From Liolophura sinensis (taxonomy: Eukaryota; Mollusca; Polyplacophora; Chitonida; Chitonidae): a stretch of DNA of 47,562 nucleotides. The translations under genes were made by a program, and so were the position numbers. The stretch is taken from the NCBI RefSeq assembly GCF_032854445.1, contig NW_027018280.1, forward strand, positions 1 through 47,562, read 5' to 3'. The notes beneath the pieces were generated by a model, which did no database searches, had not been told where the DNA came from, and saw nothing but the letters and a program-made list of their open reading frames with translations. Positions 35,101-42,109 of this stretch are shown in pieces (position 1 is the stretch's first letter; every line of letters begins with the position of its first letter).

Positions 35101-38100
35101 AAATTCATTGTTTTTATACTCTGTCCTATTTCCTATCAACAGAACCACTGACAGGACAGAGAGCTTCAGCACTCGTGTTTCTCCTTACAAATTTCATTGC
35201 CTTCACACTCTGTTGTATTTCCTATCAACAGAACCAACTGACAGGGACAGAGAGCTTCAGCACTCGTGTTTCTCCTTACAAATTTCATTGCCTTCACACT
35301 CTGTCCTCTTTCCTATCAACAGAACCACTGACAGGACAGAGAGCTTCAGCACTCGTGTTTCTCCTTACAAATTTCATTGCCTTCACACTCTGTCCTCTTT
35401 CCTATCAACAGAACCACTGACAGGACAGAGAGCTTCAGCACTCGTGTTTCTCCTTACAAATTTCATTGCCTTCACACTCTGTCCTATTTCCTATCAACAG
35501 AACCACTGACAGGACAGAGAGCTTCAGCACTCGTGTTTCTCTTTACAAATTTCATTGCCTTCACACTCTGTCCTCTTTCCTATCAACAGAACCACTGACA
35601 GGACAGAGAGCTTCAGCACTCGTGTTTCTCCTTACAAATTTCATTGCCTTCACACTCTGTCCTCTTTCCTATCAACAGAACCACTGACAGGACAGAGAGC
35701 TTCAGCACTCATGTTTCTCCTTACAAATTTCATTGCCTTCACACTCTGTCCTCTTTCCTATCAACAGAACCACTGACAGGACAGAGAGCTTCAGCACTCG
35801 TGTTTCTCCTTACAAATTTCATTGCCTTCACACTCTGTCCTCTTTCCTATCAACAGAACCACTGACAGGACAGAGAGCTTCAGCACTCGTGTTTCTCCAT
35901 ACAAATTTCATTGCCTTCACACTCTGTCCTCTTTCCTATCAACAGAACCACTGACAGGACAGAGAGCTTCAGCACTCGTGTTTCTCCTTACAAATTTCAT
36001 TGCCTCACACTCTGTCCTCTTTCCTATCAACAGAACCACTGACAGGACAGAGAGCTTCAGCACTCGTGTTTCTCCTTACAAATTTCATTGCCTTCACACT
36101 CTGTCCCTCTTTCCTATCAACAGAACCACTGACAGGACAGAGAGCTTCAGCACTCGTGTTTCTCCTTACAAATTTCATTGCCTTCACACTCTGTCCTCTT
36201 TCCTATCAACAGAACCACTGACAGGACAGAGAGCTTCAGCACTCGTGTTTCTCCTTACAAATTTCATTGCCTTCACACTCTGTCCTCTTTCCTATTAACA
36301 GAACCACTGACAGGACAGAGAGCTTCAGCACTCGTGTTTCTCCTTACAAATTTCATTGCCTTCACACTCTGTTGTATTTCCTCTCCACAGAACCACTGAC
36401 AGGACAGAGAGCTTCAGTACTTCATATCACATCACACAAATGTCATGAACAACTCACCTTGTCTTCATACTCTGAGGCAATCTGCCGGATCTCTTCAGAC
36501 TGCATGCCCACAATAGAGCCCACAGCACTAGCCGTTAGGCGAGCCTATGACAAACATGCGAAAACAGAAACTATCAGCACACACTAAACGAACAGAACAA
36601 GAGAGAGACAGAGAGAAGGAGGGTGGGGGGACGGATGTGGGACAGGAGGTAATATATAATTCATTAACATGACTTAAAGACCTACTGGAGTGGAAGACCT
36701 GTACATGTTTGTCTTCAAAGCAAGCTTAAATGATAAGGACTGAGACAGTCTGAATTACTTTCCTAAATTGGAAAAAATATCAATGCATCAAAACCACCAT
36801 CACTAGTTTCTGAGGATAGTACAGAAAAGTAAAAAGAAAAAAGTTTTTTGTCATTTCCAATTTTGCCTGGGTGTGACGTCATGCAAGAAGCTTGGGGTCA
36901 CCCACTGCTGACGGATAGCCACAAATGACGTCATATTTTCAAATGCATTTGACGTCAGCCAAGAACAACCGCCGTACTCGACCTCACATCTATTTGTCTC
37001 ATCGTCACATAAGGAATATCTCCACATCAGCAAAATTTTACGGAAACTGCCGAAGAATTCTGTTTTTGAGGGCTCTTCACTTACACGAATTAAATAGTGT
37101 TATTTGTCGTAAATCTTTCTGAACCACGTTGTTAGCTCTATTCCTTAGAGCATCCTTCATATTATTTTAAAAGGACTGCAGACGCACTTTAAATTAACAT
37201 GATGTTACAAAAATGTGTTGTTTTTTTTTTGAACTGATAATTTTAAGGGTACAAGAGAACCGTATGTGCTTTGTTAAACTCCCAGGATCTACCTGAATGC
37301 TCAATGCTGAAAAAAATTGATTGCTCAATGCTGAAACACTTGAATGCTCAATGCTGAAACACCTGAATGCTCAATGCTGAAACACTTGAATGCTCAATGC
37401 TGAAACACCTGAATGCTCAATGCTGAAACACTTGAATGCTCAATGCTGAAACACCTGAATGCTCAACACTGAAATACTTGAATGCTCATGCTGAAACACT
37501 TTTAATAAACAACATTCAAAAAACTTCCAATCGTAACACGAAACAAACATCAGCAGACTGTTAGATGAGGTGCAGTCTTACCTCTTGGAGTCCCATTGCT
37601 GACATTCCGCTCATCAGGGCATTAATACGACGCTGGGAAAGGAAGAGAAACAAAATTATGCAACATCCTTCACTTTTGATTTTTTCCATAACCATTAACT
37701 TAAAACTGGGTGAGTTTATTGCTATAAAGGATCCAAGTAAATGAAGTGTTGAGTATTTAATTTCAGTTATTGGTGTTTCATGCCACACTTCTAGTTTACT
37801 TATACATGAGTGACAGGGAAGGCCAGCATTATATGATGGGAGGATGGCGCATGTATTTGAAAAGTTTGTTCTTCATCAAAAAGTTGTTCTTCATAAAAAA
37901 AAGTGAAAAATGCAATACATGCAATGTTTTAGTGTTAGTGTTTAGGAGCAGTTGTTTCCAAGATATCTCATACAAGTGGGTTTTTGTTTTGTCTTGACTG
38001 ACAAATTAACTGAATTCTTCAGGCTTCAGGCTTCAGGCTTCCAGGCTGCCACAATAACACCACTCCATGAGGCCATATGAACATTATATAACAATATTAT

Positions 38101-40830
38101 CTTTATTAGGAATTACACATTCTGAATATAGCACAGAATTCTACTTCGGAAAATTGGTTGAGACCAGTGTGGGTTTCGAACCATCGACCTCAGAGTCTGG
38201 AACTAAATTGCCATTAATGCATGTCAACCATCTAGACCACTCGACCAACAAACCTGCCACAGAAATAGAACGTAGCTGACTGGTAGACTTTGCAGTGAAC
38301 ACGCATTACCCCTCTGATGATCAGAAATGACACAGTTCCCTTAGCTAGGTAATGCATGCTTACCATAAAGTCTACCGGTCAACTACTTCCTATTTTTGTG
38401 GCAGGTCTGTTGGCCGAGTGGTCTAGATGGTTGACATGTTTTGCTGGCGATATGGTGCCTGACTAAGACTGAGGTCCGTGGTTCAAAACCTGGAGTGGTC
38501 TGAGCCAATTTTCAGAAAGTATCTTTCCTTACAACCATTATACTGTTACTTAAAATCCACTTTCTAAATGACACCTATACCAGTTTAACTGCCACAATCC
38601 ATCTATTTATGTTTCATATAATAAACGTTGAAAGAAAACATAACATCTTCAAATCTTTCTCTGTCCCTTGATGAAATTTACAACCAGACCACACTTTCCA
38701 TCTTTGTTAATTTCTTCGAGTCAACGCAATGAATCCCACTGTGTGCACAGCTAGGTGTTTGCAGAATAATTTTATATGTTACATGAAAACAGAAGTGTAG
38801 ACATTCAGTGTGCCCCACTGGTTCTGACCCTCACCTCTTCCTCAGCCTCAAGGTCGACATCAGACTCCCCCTTCTGCAGCCCCGCTGCCACAGCTCTTTT
38901 CTTAGCAGCCTTTTCATCTTCCTGTAGAGAGAACAGAAAATTCACTTTGCATCACAGTATTCTGTGCTCTGTCAAATACACAATGTTCTGCCCAAATAGA
39001 GTAAATAACCTGTATTTCACCTTACAGTTCTGATGATCTTCCTGCCCGTGCTGGAAAACTTTGAGTCAGCACCAAAAGTAACACTTTATGACACTGAACT
39101 GCCTCAAAAAACGCACATTGATATGTAAAATTTTAGCTCTTGTAAGTCTTGTAACTGATACAACAACAGCGCCCTCTGCCTACCTGAACAACAATCCCAG
39201 TTATCTCAATCACAACTCAAGTGATTACAAATACCGTACTTCAGGTATTAAGTTCACAATTCTGTAATTTTGCTTGACTTTGATTGATTAACGTTGGCAG
39301 CAAAAGTATGTATGTGATTCTGAAAATGCATGTTTACGTACCAAATGTAAGGTTTAACTAGGTCAATCTTAGCTAACATTGCTATTTAAGTAGTGGCAAA
39401 CATTGCTCTGTCAGGAGTTACAAAATTTGCTTCCCTTTGTAGAGGGCTGCCAAGCCTCAGAGAATACCGGTAGCTCACTTGATTGAGCAGTTCATAAAAC
39501 TGCATAATTTTCAAGCCATGTGATACATTCAAATATTGACCTCTACACCAAAATAAAGTAGAGTGATTAACACTGTCATGCATAGCTATTATCCTCTAAT
39601 TAGATAGTGCTACGACCTTGCCATTAAATCAACAAGAGAGGCCAGAATTATTATACTGTCACGACTATGGCTACTGTGACAGTAGATTTCGTATGTTTGT
39701 GCACAAATTTACCAAAGTGGTCTTAGATATGCAAATGGCAAACTGTATTTGGCAATTCACGTACTATGAGTGGCAACTGCAACCCTGTGTATGGCTGAGA
39801 AAATGTTGAGCTATAAGGTAAAGGACTGAGTGAGTGAGTGAGTGAGTGAGTGAGTGAGTGAGTGAGTGAGTGAGTGAGTGAGTGAGTGAATTTGGATATT
39901 TGGCCTCAGGTAAAACACTCCCTTGGTCTTTGATATGCAAATCGCTGCTGATGATTGGCTATCTGTGTACTTTGTGGCCCTATGATTGGCCAAAAACTTT
40001 ATCCAATCTGTAAACTGATACCGCCACTGAAAGCATCTGATCCCCCTCTCATAATACATCCCTTACGTCCTAGTTGGTCTTTGATATGCAAATCACTTCC
40101 GATGATTGGCTATCTGTATACTATGACACCACCTCCGACAGCATCTGATCCCCTCTTACAATACCTCTCCTTACTTTGTGCAGGCGAGCTAGAAAAAAGG
40201 CCAATTTCTCTTACCTTGTCAGCTTTTTCCTTGCTGTAACCATAGCGACTGTCAAGAGAAAATGTGCGTGCACATGGTATTAGCAAGACAAGCAATATTC
40301 TGAAATTCTTCAACCCCCTTGCAAGTTTGCTAGGTGTTTATTCAAGCATTTTCTGAAAACACTATTCCATGCAGACTTTTATGAAATTGGCCATTCAAAC
40401 CAATGACTTTTTGTCTCCAAAATCAAATGGAAAATGTTCATAAATTGTACCAAAAGTTGCTGTCATGTGAAAAAATTCTAGAATTAGGGTACTTGCAAGA
40501 CGCTATTGCACGTTTTATTTAGAATTAAGGAATAAATTGGTTTTAAGACAATAAAGCAGTTGTATGAATTACTAACATATACCTCAAGCATACTTTGAAG
40601 AAAACCTTCAGAAAACAAAGAGCTACAAAAAATCACATTATACTTCCACCTAATTGAGCTTTGTCACTACATGTAAATCATTCTAAGCAGTTCAGCGATT
40701 GATCAGTCCATCAAATATGACTTTTAACTCACCGCCCATATTCCAAAAGTGTTGAGTGGACACGAGATTCTTCGTCTCGAATTTTCCCATCATCATGGCG
40801 GCGATATCTCCTCTGTGGTTTGTAGGCGTC
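20115..40830 (-). CDS. CCDC93: CCDC93, coiled-coil subunit of the endosomal CCC/Commander complex (C-terminal 438 residues, 17 exons)
   Basis: Gene-level entry; exons are listed separately. CCDC93 pairs with CCDC22 and COMMD proteins in the CCC complex, which acts with Retriever and WASH on endosomes to recycle membrane proteins (established family knowledge). What is seen: seventeen exons whose phases join perfectly into 1317 nt including the stop. The product matches animal CCDC93 throughout, with landmarks [97 protein letters not shown]-like and the end [11 protein letters not shown]. Nearly all of it is heptad-like, charged coiled coil. The N-terminal CH-like domain (roughly the first 170-180 residues of the human protein) is absent and should lie beyond 47562, across the long 20-bp array. 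Exons are 34-117 bp; introns carry several minisatellites, SINEs and a THAP fragment. Human CCDC93 has about 630 residues, so the length is as expected. Confidence 0.95.
20390..20575 (-). mobile_element. SINE family A
   Basis: tttgattggtgttttacgcc, acgacggcggccagcattat, ggaggaaaccgggcagagcc, cgaccatctgcaggttgctg, aaggaagccagcttgagttg. Well preserved; in the last CCDC93 intron. Confidence 0.9.
20697..20810 (-). CDS. CCDC93: CCDC93 exon 16 in window
   Basis: 114 bp, 38 codons, phase 0: [20 protein letters not shown] then [18 protein letters not shown]. Acceptor ...actgatcag, donor GAG|gtatta. Strongly conserved C-terminal segment. Confidence 0.95.
20838..20990 (+). repeat. Dispersed tRNA-like repeat family D, copy 1
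   Basis: Matches 39457-39610: cagagaatac, ggtagctc, taaaactgcataat, catgtgatacattcaaa, ttgacct, gtagaatgattgaca. The D-arm-like ggtagctcgcctgatggagc suggests tRNA ancestry (inference). Confidence 0.7.
21063..21147 (-). CDS. CCDC93: CCDC93 exon 15 in window
   Basis: 85 bp: one base completing Gln, then [20 protein letters not shown] and GVKQNRAK. Acceptor ...tccacag, donor AAG|gtaagt. QF--Q-EQIVEG-KQ matches the family. Confidence 0.94.
21345..21479. repeat. Foldback element, 44-bp inverted repeats
   Basis: Left arm 21345-21388 and right arm 21436-21479 are reverse complements with two mismatches, around a 47-bp loop that has a further short gtttc/gaaac pairing. In the CCDC93 intron between exons 14 and 15. 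MITE-like or hairpin-forming; no ORF. Confidence 0.92.
21575..22030 (+). repeat. Complex minisatellite, ~144-bp higher-order unit
   Basis: gaacccttgcaacagtattc recurs at about 21593 and 21739, with a variant at about 21881 (spacings ~146 and ~142). Inside, ~40-bp subunits (gaatccttgcaatagaagtc, ctgaaatcatgagaaactac) vary. Confidence 0.88.
22118..22155 (-). CDS. CCDC93: CCDC93 exon 14 in window (38 bp)
   Basis: 38 bp: [12 protein letters not shown] plus two bases. Acceptor ...tctttcag, donor CA|gtaagt. The LLNSI--NF motif is conserved in CCDC93. Confidence 0.93.
23192..23274 (-). CDS. CCDC93: CCDC93 exon 13 in window
   Basis: 83 bp: two bases completing Val, then [20 protein letters not shown] and KLYLNKE. 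Acceptor ...ttttcacag, donor GAG|gtgagt. Near-identical to vertebrate CCDC93 over [17 protein letters not shown]. Confidence 0.95.
23610..23850 (+). repeat. Minisatellite, 14-bp unit
   Basis: About 17 units of gatgctacagcagt, with cagtaat and cagcagc variants, at exact 14-bp spacing; in the CCDC93 intron between exons 12 and 13, upstream in transcription of nothing but intron. Confidence 0.95.
24068..24835 (-). repeat. Splice-donor-containing minisatellite, 30-bp unit, after CCDC93 exon 12
   Basis: About 25 units; on the coding (-) strand ctgtacaaccaagataagga plus actctgagca. ctgtacaaccaag is the end of exon 24836-24944, so each unit copies the exon/intron junction. Most units carry gataag where the real donor has ggtaag (GT to AT); only about five keep GT (near 24085, 24235, 24295, 24713, 24740). 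Confidence 0.95.
24836..24944 (-). CDS. CCDC93: CCDC93 exon 12 in window
   Basis: 109 bp: 36 codons plus one base. It includes [20 protein letters not shown] and [13 protein letters not shown], the most conserved part of the protein. Acceptor ...gccaacag, donor CAAG|gtaagg. The exon end ctgtacaaccaag and the donor are the core of the 30-bp minisatellite that follows on the - strand. Confidence 0.95.
25185..25335 (-). mobile_element. SINE family A, diverged
   Basis: ttatttgattggtgcttaat, tatacgatagcggccagaat, tgtggtggggaggaaactgg, gcaggaaacccacgaacatt. In the CCDC93 intron between exons 11 and 12. Confidence 0.82.
25993..26064 (-). CDS. CCDC93: CCDC93 exon 11 in window
   Basis: 72 bp, 24 codons, phase 0: [20 protein letters not shown] then KLLL. 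Acceptor ...attttccag, donor CTG|gtgagc. EKLHKIKLL matches the conserved EKLYKIRLL-type segment. Confidence 0.92.
26832..26965 (+). repeat. Dispersed repeat family E, copy 1
   Basis: tagaattactcaaaatgttg, catcaca, gagacactctccatttatac. Shares its order of motifs with 27507-27640; a shorter match (tctagaattactcaaaatgc) is at 23469. Class unknown. Confidence 0.6.
27507..27640 (+). repeat. Dispersed repeat family E, copy 2, abutting the CCDC93 exon 10 donor
   Basis: ctagaattactcaaaactgt, ccatcacatttaacatgcaa, gagacactctccatttgtac, ending within a few bases of the donor at 27644. On the coding strand the repeat therefore begins right after the exon. Confidence 0.6.
27645..27719 (-). CDS. CCDC93: CCDC93 exon 10 in window
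   Basis: 75 bp, 25 codons, phase 0: [20 protein letters not shown] then LSEDQ. Acceptor ...gtcccacag, donor CAG|gtaaga. A duplicated repeat (27507-27640) abuts the donor inside the intron. Confidence 0.91.
28348..28429 (-). CDS. CCDC93: CCDC93 exon 9 in window
   Basis: 82 bp: one base completing Glu, then [20 protein letters not shown] and EFKAHCK. Acceptor ...gttgtacag, donor AAG|gtacgg. The [19 protein letters not shown] motif is one of the best conserved in CCDC93. Confidence 0.94.
28620..28800 (-). mobile_element. SINE family A
   Basis: gattgattggtgttttacac, tacgacggctaccagcatta, ccccggggggaaacccacaa, gcaggttgctggcagacctt, ctcacgtac. In the CCDC93 intron between exons 8 and 9. Confidence 0.88.
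28801..30094. other. Intron sequence without recognised feature
   Basis: AT-rich CCDC93 intron between exons 8 and 9. No array, inverted repeat or convincing ORF seen. Confidence 0.45.
30095..30350 (-). mobile_element. SINE family A, near full-length
   Basis: Tail atttatttatttatttattt at the low end, body cagctgccagcattatggta and cgggttgttggcagaccttc, and the tRNA-like end (aactcacagtgcccccagtg, agagactcctgggtcattgt, cgttgacacaataaccaccc). Confidence 0.88.
30462..30535 (-). CDS. CCDC93: CCDC93 exon 8 in window
   Basis: 74 bp: 24 codons ([24 protein letters not shown]) plus two bases. Acceptor ...tgttgtag, donor GA|gtaagt. Highly charged coiled coil. Confidence 0.85.
30600..30870 (-). mobile_element. 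SINE family B, partial with tRNA head
   Basis: tcttgtggcagggcgagtcc, cactgaagtatcatgtcgaa, cagtgacattatactgatgc, ctcagtgctgagcaccaagc, then the inverted head gtttgatcccagatctcctg and gctctaatcattaggccacc. Confidence 0.8.
31096..31450 (-). mobile_element. SINE family B
   Basis: gaatgaatgaatgcttgagg, tttaatgtcacacttaacaa, tttttcagtcaaatgacgag, then the same body as 30600-30870. Two same-strand copies within 1 kb. Confidence 0.8.
31635..31697 (-). CDS. CCDC93: CCDC93 exon 7 in window
   Basis: 63 bp, 21 codons, phase 0: [20 protein letters not shown] then E. Acceptor ...gttatcag, donor GAG|gtaaga. Coiled coil. Confidence 0.87.
32720..32969 (-). pseudogene. THAP zinc-finger fragment, degraded
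   Basis: On the - strand an open stretch reads [13 protein letters not shown], then [20 protein letters not shown] and KHNQIF. This follows the THAP domain pattern C-x(2-4)-C, F-x-FP, LRK-W, R-x(n)-H-x-x-IC (known C2CH DNA-binding fold of THAP proteins and of P-element transposases). Two zinc ligands appear lost by single base changes: Cys to Tyr in the AYGY position and Cys to Phe in the QIF position. It lies in the CCDC93 intron between exons 6 and 7, in the same orientation, without usable exon borders. Probably a fossil of a THAP-type transposon or retrocopy; the extent is approximate. Confidence 0.65.
33477..33593 (-). CDS. CCDC93: CCDC93 exon 6 in window
   Basis: 117 bp, 39 codons, phase 0: [20 protein letters not shown] then a Gln-rich helix ([13 protein letters not shown]). 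Acceptor ...gttgtcag, donor GAG|gtaagt. The HH-K-V-SL-KQI pattern matches the start of the main coiled coil. Confidence 0.9.
33838..34110 (-). mobile_element. SINE family A with internal tandem duplication
   Basis: Tail tctatttgattggtgtttta and body as in other copies, but the segment ggtgggaggaaactgggaag through ttcccatgtatggcc (about 80 bp) occurs twice, at about 33903-33982 and 33984-34062, nearly identical. Ends in ccagagaggaagtcagcacg. Confidence 0.9.
34220..34380 (+). repeat. Dispersed repeat related to 8600-8815
   Basis: ttcaacctttttgatcgcta, cagtcaaatttatgcacaca, attgtgacactctaatgatt. Its core resembles the start of family C, so the two families may be related. Confidence 0.6.
34610..34810 (+). 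repeat. Dispersed repeat family C, copy 2
   Basis: ttcagtgcaatttatgctca, ttgattttggtgacaacact, ccaatttcagggcttcacaa, tcagtctacacagaataatg, cttcagaatatacttgaata. See 16195-16400. Confidence 0.75.
35115..36424 (+). repeat. Minisatellite, 89-bp unit, after CCDC93 exon 5
   Basis: About 15 highly uniform units: ctctgtcctctttcctatca, acagaaccactgacaggaca, gagagcttcagcactcgtgt, ttctccttacaaatttcatt, gccttcaca. Several adjacent units are identical, so expansion is recent. The array ends 34 bp from the exon 5 donor (36457). On the coding strand its cagagtgtgaaggcaa segment resembles the exon end cagagtatgaagacaag. The repeat is open in overlapping frames, with no sign of being coding. Confidence 0.97.
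36458..36544 (-). CDS. CCDC93: CCDC93 exon 5 in window
   Basis: 87 bp, 29 codons, phase 0: [20 protein letters not shown] then QIASEYEDK. Acceptor ...tgtcatag, donor AAG|gtgagt. The LTAS-VG-IVG motif is conserved in CCDC93. An 89-bp-unit array starts about 35 bp into the next intron. Confidence 0.92.
36874..36957. promoter_or_regulatory. Three perfect CRE palindromes (TGACGTCA)
   Basis: TGACGTCA occurs at 36874-36881, 36926-36933 and 36950-36957, in the CCDC93 intron between exons 4 and 5. This is the CREB/ATF consensus (established). Whether it is an enhancer, an alternative promoter or part of a transposon is not known. Confidence 0.5.
37290..37502 (+). repeat. Minisatellite, 22-bp unit
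   Basis: About nine units of tgaatgctcaatgctgaaac plus ac, starting about 80 bp into the intron after CCDC93 exon 4. Confidence 0.95.
37582..37632 (-). CDS. CCDC93: CCDC93 exon 4 in window
   Basis: 51 bp, 17 codons, phase 0: [17 protein letters not shown]. Acceptor ...tttcccag, donor GAG|gtaaga. It aligns with the IQSLMTKMTAM-like segment of vertebrate CCDC93. A 22-bp minisatellite begins about 80 bp into the following intron. Confidence 0.88.
37765..37845 (-). mobile_element. SINE family A, short degenerate fragment
   Basis: attggtgtttcatgccacac, cttatacatgagtgacaggg, aaggccagcattatatgatg. Only the tail third is recognisable. Confidence 0.6.
38148..38517. repeat. Large inverted repeat with tRNA-Leu-like sequences in both arms
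   Basis: Arms about 38148-38312 (-) and 38348-38517 (+) are diverged reverse complements, with a ~35-bp centre. Each arm holds a tRNA-like segment with a D-arm like ggccgagtggtctagatggt and a T-arm like ggtccgtggttcaaaacc. The left arm reads the same on the - strand (ggtcgagtggtctagatggt, ggtcgatggttcgaaaccc). The variable region is too long and the acceptor stems do not close convincingly, so these are best read as tRNA-derived SINE heads in head-to-head orientation, not tRNA genes. Confidence 0.75.
38835..38921 (-). CDS. CCDC93: CCDC93 exon 3 in window
   Basis: 87 bp, 29 codons, phase 0: acidic and Ala/Lys-rich linker starting [20 protein letters not shown]. Acceptor ...tctctacag, donor GAG|gtgagg. 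Corresponds to the variable region before the central coiled coil. Confidence 0.88.
39457..39610 (+). repeat. Dispersed tRNA-like repeat family D, copy 2
   Basis: cagagaataccggtagctca, cttgattgagcagttcataa, aactgcataattttcaagcc, atgtgatacattcaaatatt. Matches 20838-20990. Confidence 0.7.
39826..39889 (+). repeat. (GAGT)n microsatellite
   Basis: About 15 uninterrupted tetranucleotide units. Confidence 0.97.
39921..40180 (+). repeat. Tandem duplication with octamer and CCAAT-like motifs
   Basis: ttggtctttgatatgcaaat followed by gatgattggctatctgt occurs at about 39923 and 40075, each followed by agcatctgatccccctct-like sequence. Two units of unequal length (about 150 and 110 bp). Confidence 0.85.
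40215..40248 (-). CDS. CCDC93: CCDC93 exon 2 in window (34 bp)
   Basis: Very short exon: acceptor ...cttgacag, one base completing Arg, then [11 protein letters not shown], donor AAG|gtaaga. Phase-compatible with both neighbours, and the RRYG motif across the junction is conserved in CCDC93. Confidence 0.88.
40305..40490 (-). repeat. Dispersed repeat family C, copy 3
   Basis: Reverse-complement relation to 34610-34810: aggtgtttattcaagcattt, tctgaaaaca, gcagacttttatgaaattgg, ccaaaatcaaatggaaaatg, ttcataaattgtacc. More diverged. Confidence 0.65.
40733..40830 (-). CDS. CCDC93: CCDC93 exon 1 in window
   Basis: 98 bp, entering at phase 0 and ending two bases into a codon (CG|gtgagt). Encodes [12 protein letters not shown], then [13 protein letters not shown]. 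Its acceptor (ttttataag) has a poor pyrimidine tract, so the exact start is slightly uncertain; the rest aligns with the CCDC93 segment that follows the CH-like domain. Confidence 0.88.
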
Positions 40831-40869
40831 CTTATAAAATCAAACATTTCATCACCAATAATCGATTGC

Positions 40870-41215
40870 TATAGTGGCCTAATGGTTAGACCTCAAAGTC
40901 TGGCGACCTGGGGTCAAACCCGGGTAGGGTCATACCAAAGATTCTAAAAATGGTGCTTGCTGCCGCCTCGCTTAGCACTAAGCACTGAGAGATTAGAACA
41001 AGGAAACAGGGCTGGTTGGCCCAGTGTCAGTACAACGTGGAGTGTCATGTTTGGTGTCTTCGGCATGATACTTTAGTGGCGACAGAATCCCAATCCCACA
41101 AGAAGACACAGTATATGTACTCACACATGATGATTCCTCTTCGTTCTAGGATTTAAAAATTGTTAATTACGACATAAAACCCACGCTTACATACACATAT
41201 ACATCACCAATCACT
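40870..41215 (+). mobile_element. SINE family B, full-length, tRNA-derived
   Basis: Head gtggcctaatggttagacct (A box) and ggggtcaaacccgggtaggg (B box), then cactaagcactgagagatta, gctggttggcccagtgtcag, atgatactttagtggcgaca, aattgttaattacgacataa, aacccacgcttacatacaca. Starts 40 bp from the acceptor side of CCDC93 exon 1 in window. Confidence 0.82.
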
Positions 41216-42109
41216 GAATCATGGCAGCTTGTTCGCTTAAATCTCACTTATATATGTCCGGTTTTTAAAAAGACAAAATAGAAATTGAGACAGAATTAAT
41301 TTATTGATTTATTTATATATTTGTTTACTTGACCCAGGTTTCTTTCACTTAAATACAACAAAAGTCACTTATTGGGTGTAAATTATACAAAAGGAGGAGT
41401 GTTCGGTAAGTAAATGTGAGAGATTTTCCACATGTGATGTATGGGACTGGTGCAAGGCAACTGTCACTGGCACAAGGCAATTGTCACTGGTACAAGGCAA
41501 CTGTCACTGGTGCAAGGCAACTGTCACTGGTACAAGGTAACTGTCATTAGTACAAGGCAACTGTCACTGGTGCAAGGCAACTGTCATTGGTGCAAGGCAA
41601 CTGTCACTGGTGCAAGGCAACTGTCATTGGTACAAGGCAACTGTCACTGGTGCAAGGCAACTGTCATTGGTACAAGGCAACTGTCACTGGTGCAAGGCAA
41701 CTGTCATTGGTACAAGGCAACTGTCATTGGTGCAAGGCAACTGTCAATGGCACAAGGCAACTGTCACTGGTGCGAGGCAACTGTCACTGGTGCAAGGCAA
41801 CTGTCATTGGTACAAGGCAACTGTCACTGGTACAAGGCAACTGTCATTGGTACAAGGCAACTGTCACTGGTGCAAGGCAACTGTCATTGGTACAAGGCAA
41901 CTGTCACTGGTGCAAGGCAACTGTCATTGGTACAAGGCAACTGTCAATGGCACAAGGCAACTGTCATTGGTACAAGGCAACTGTCACTGGTGCAAGGCAA
42001 CTGTCATTGGTATAGGTAACTGTCAATGGCGCAAGGCAACTGTCAATGGCACAAGGCAACTGTCACTGGTGCGAGGCAACTGTCACTGGTGCAAGGCAAC
42101 TGTCATTGG

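Noticed and set aside
35075-36587. Overlapping ORFs of 73-158 residues at 89-bp spacing
   Set aside because: Frame-shifted readings of an 89-bp minisatellite; no homology, and three staggered frames give similar peptides.
36925-37122. 65-residue ORF near the CRE cluster
   Set aside because: No recognised domain, no splice-site support, and no homology to CCDC93.
38170-38480. Two possible tRNA-Leu genes
   Set aside because: A and B boxes are present, but the variable region is overlong, acceptor stems do not pair convincingly and the two copies differ, all typical of tRNA-derived SINE heads.
40870-40935. Possible tRNA gene (gtggcctaatggttag ... gggtcaaaccc)
   Set aside because: It continues into the family B SINE body shared with other copies, so it is a SINE head.
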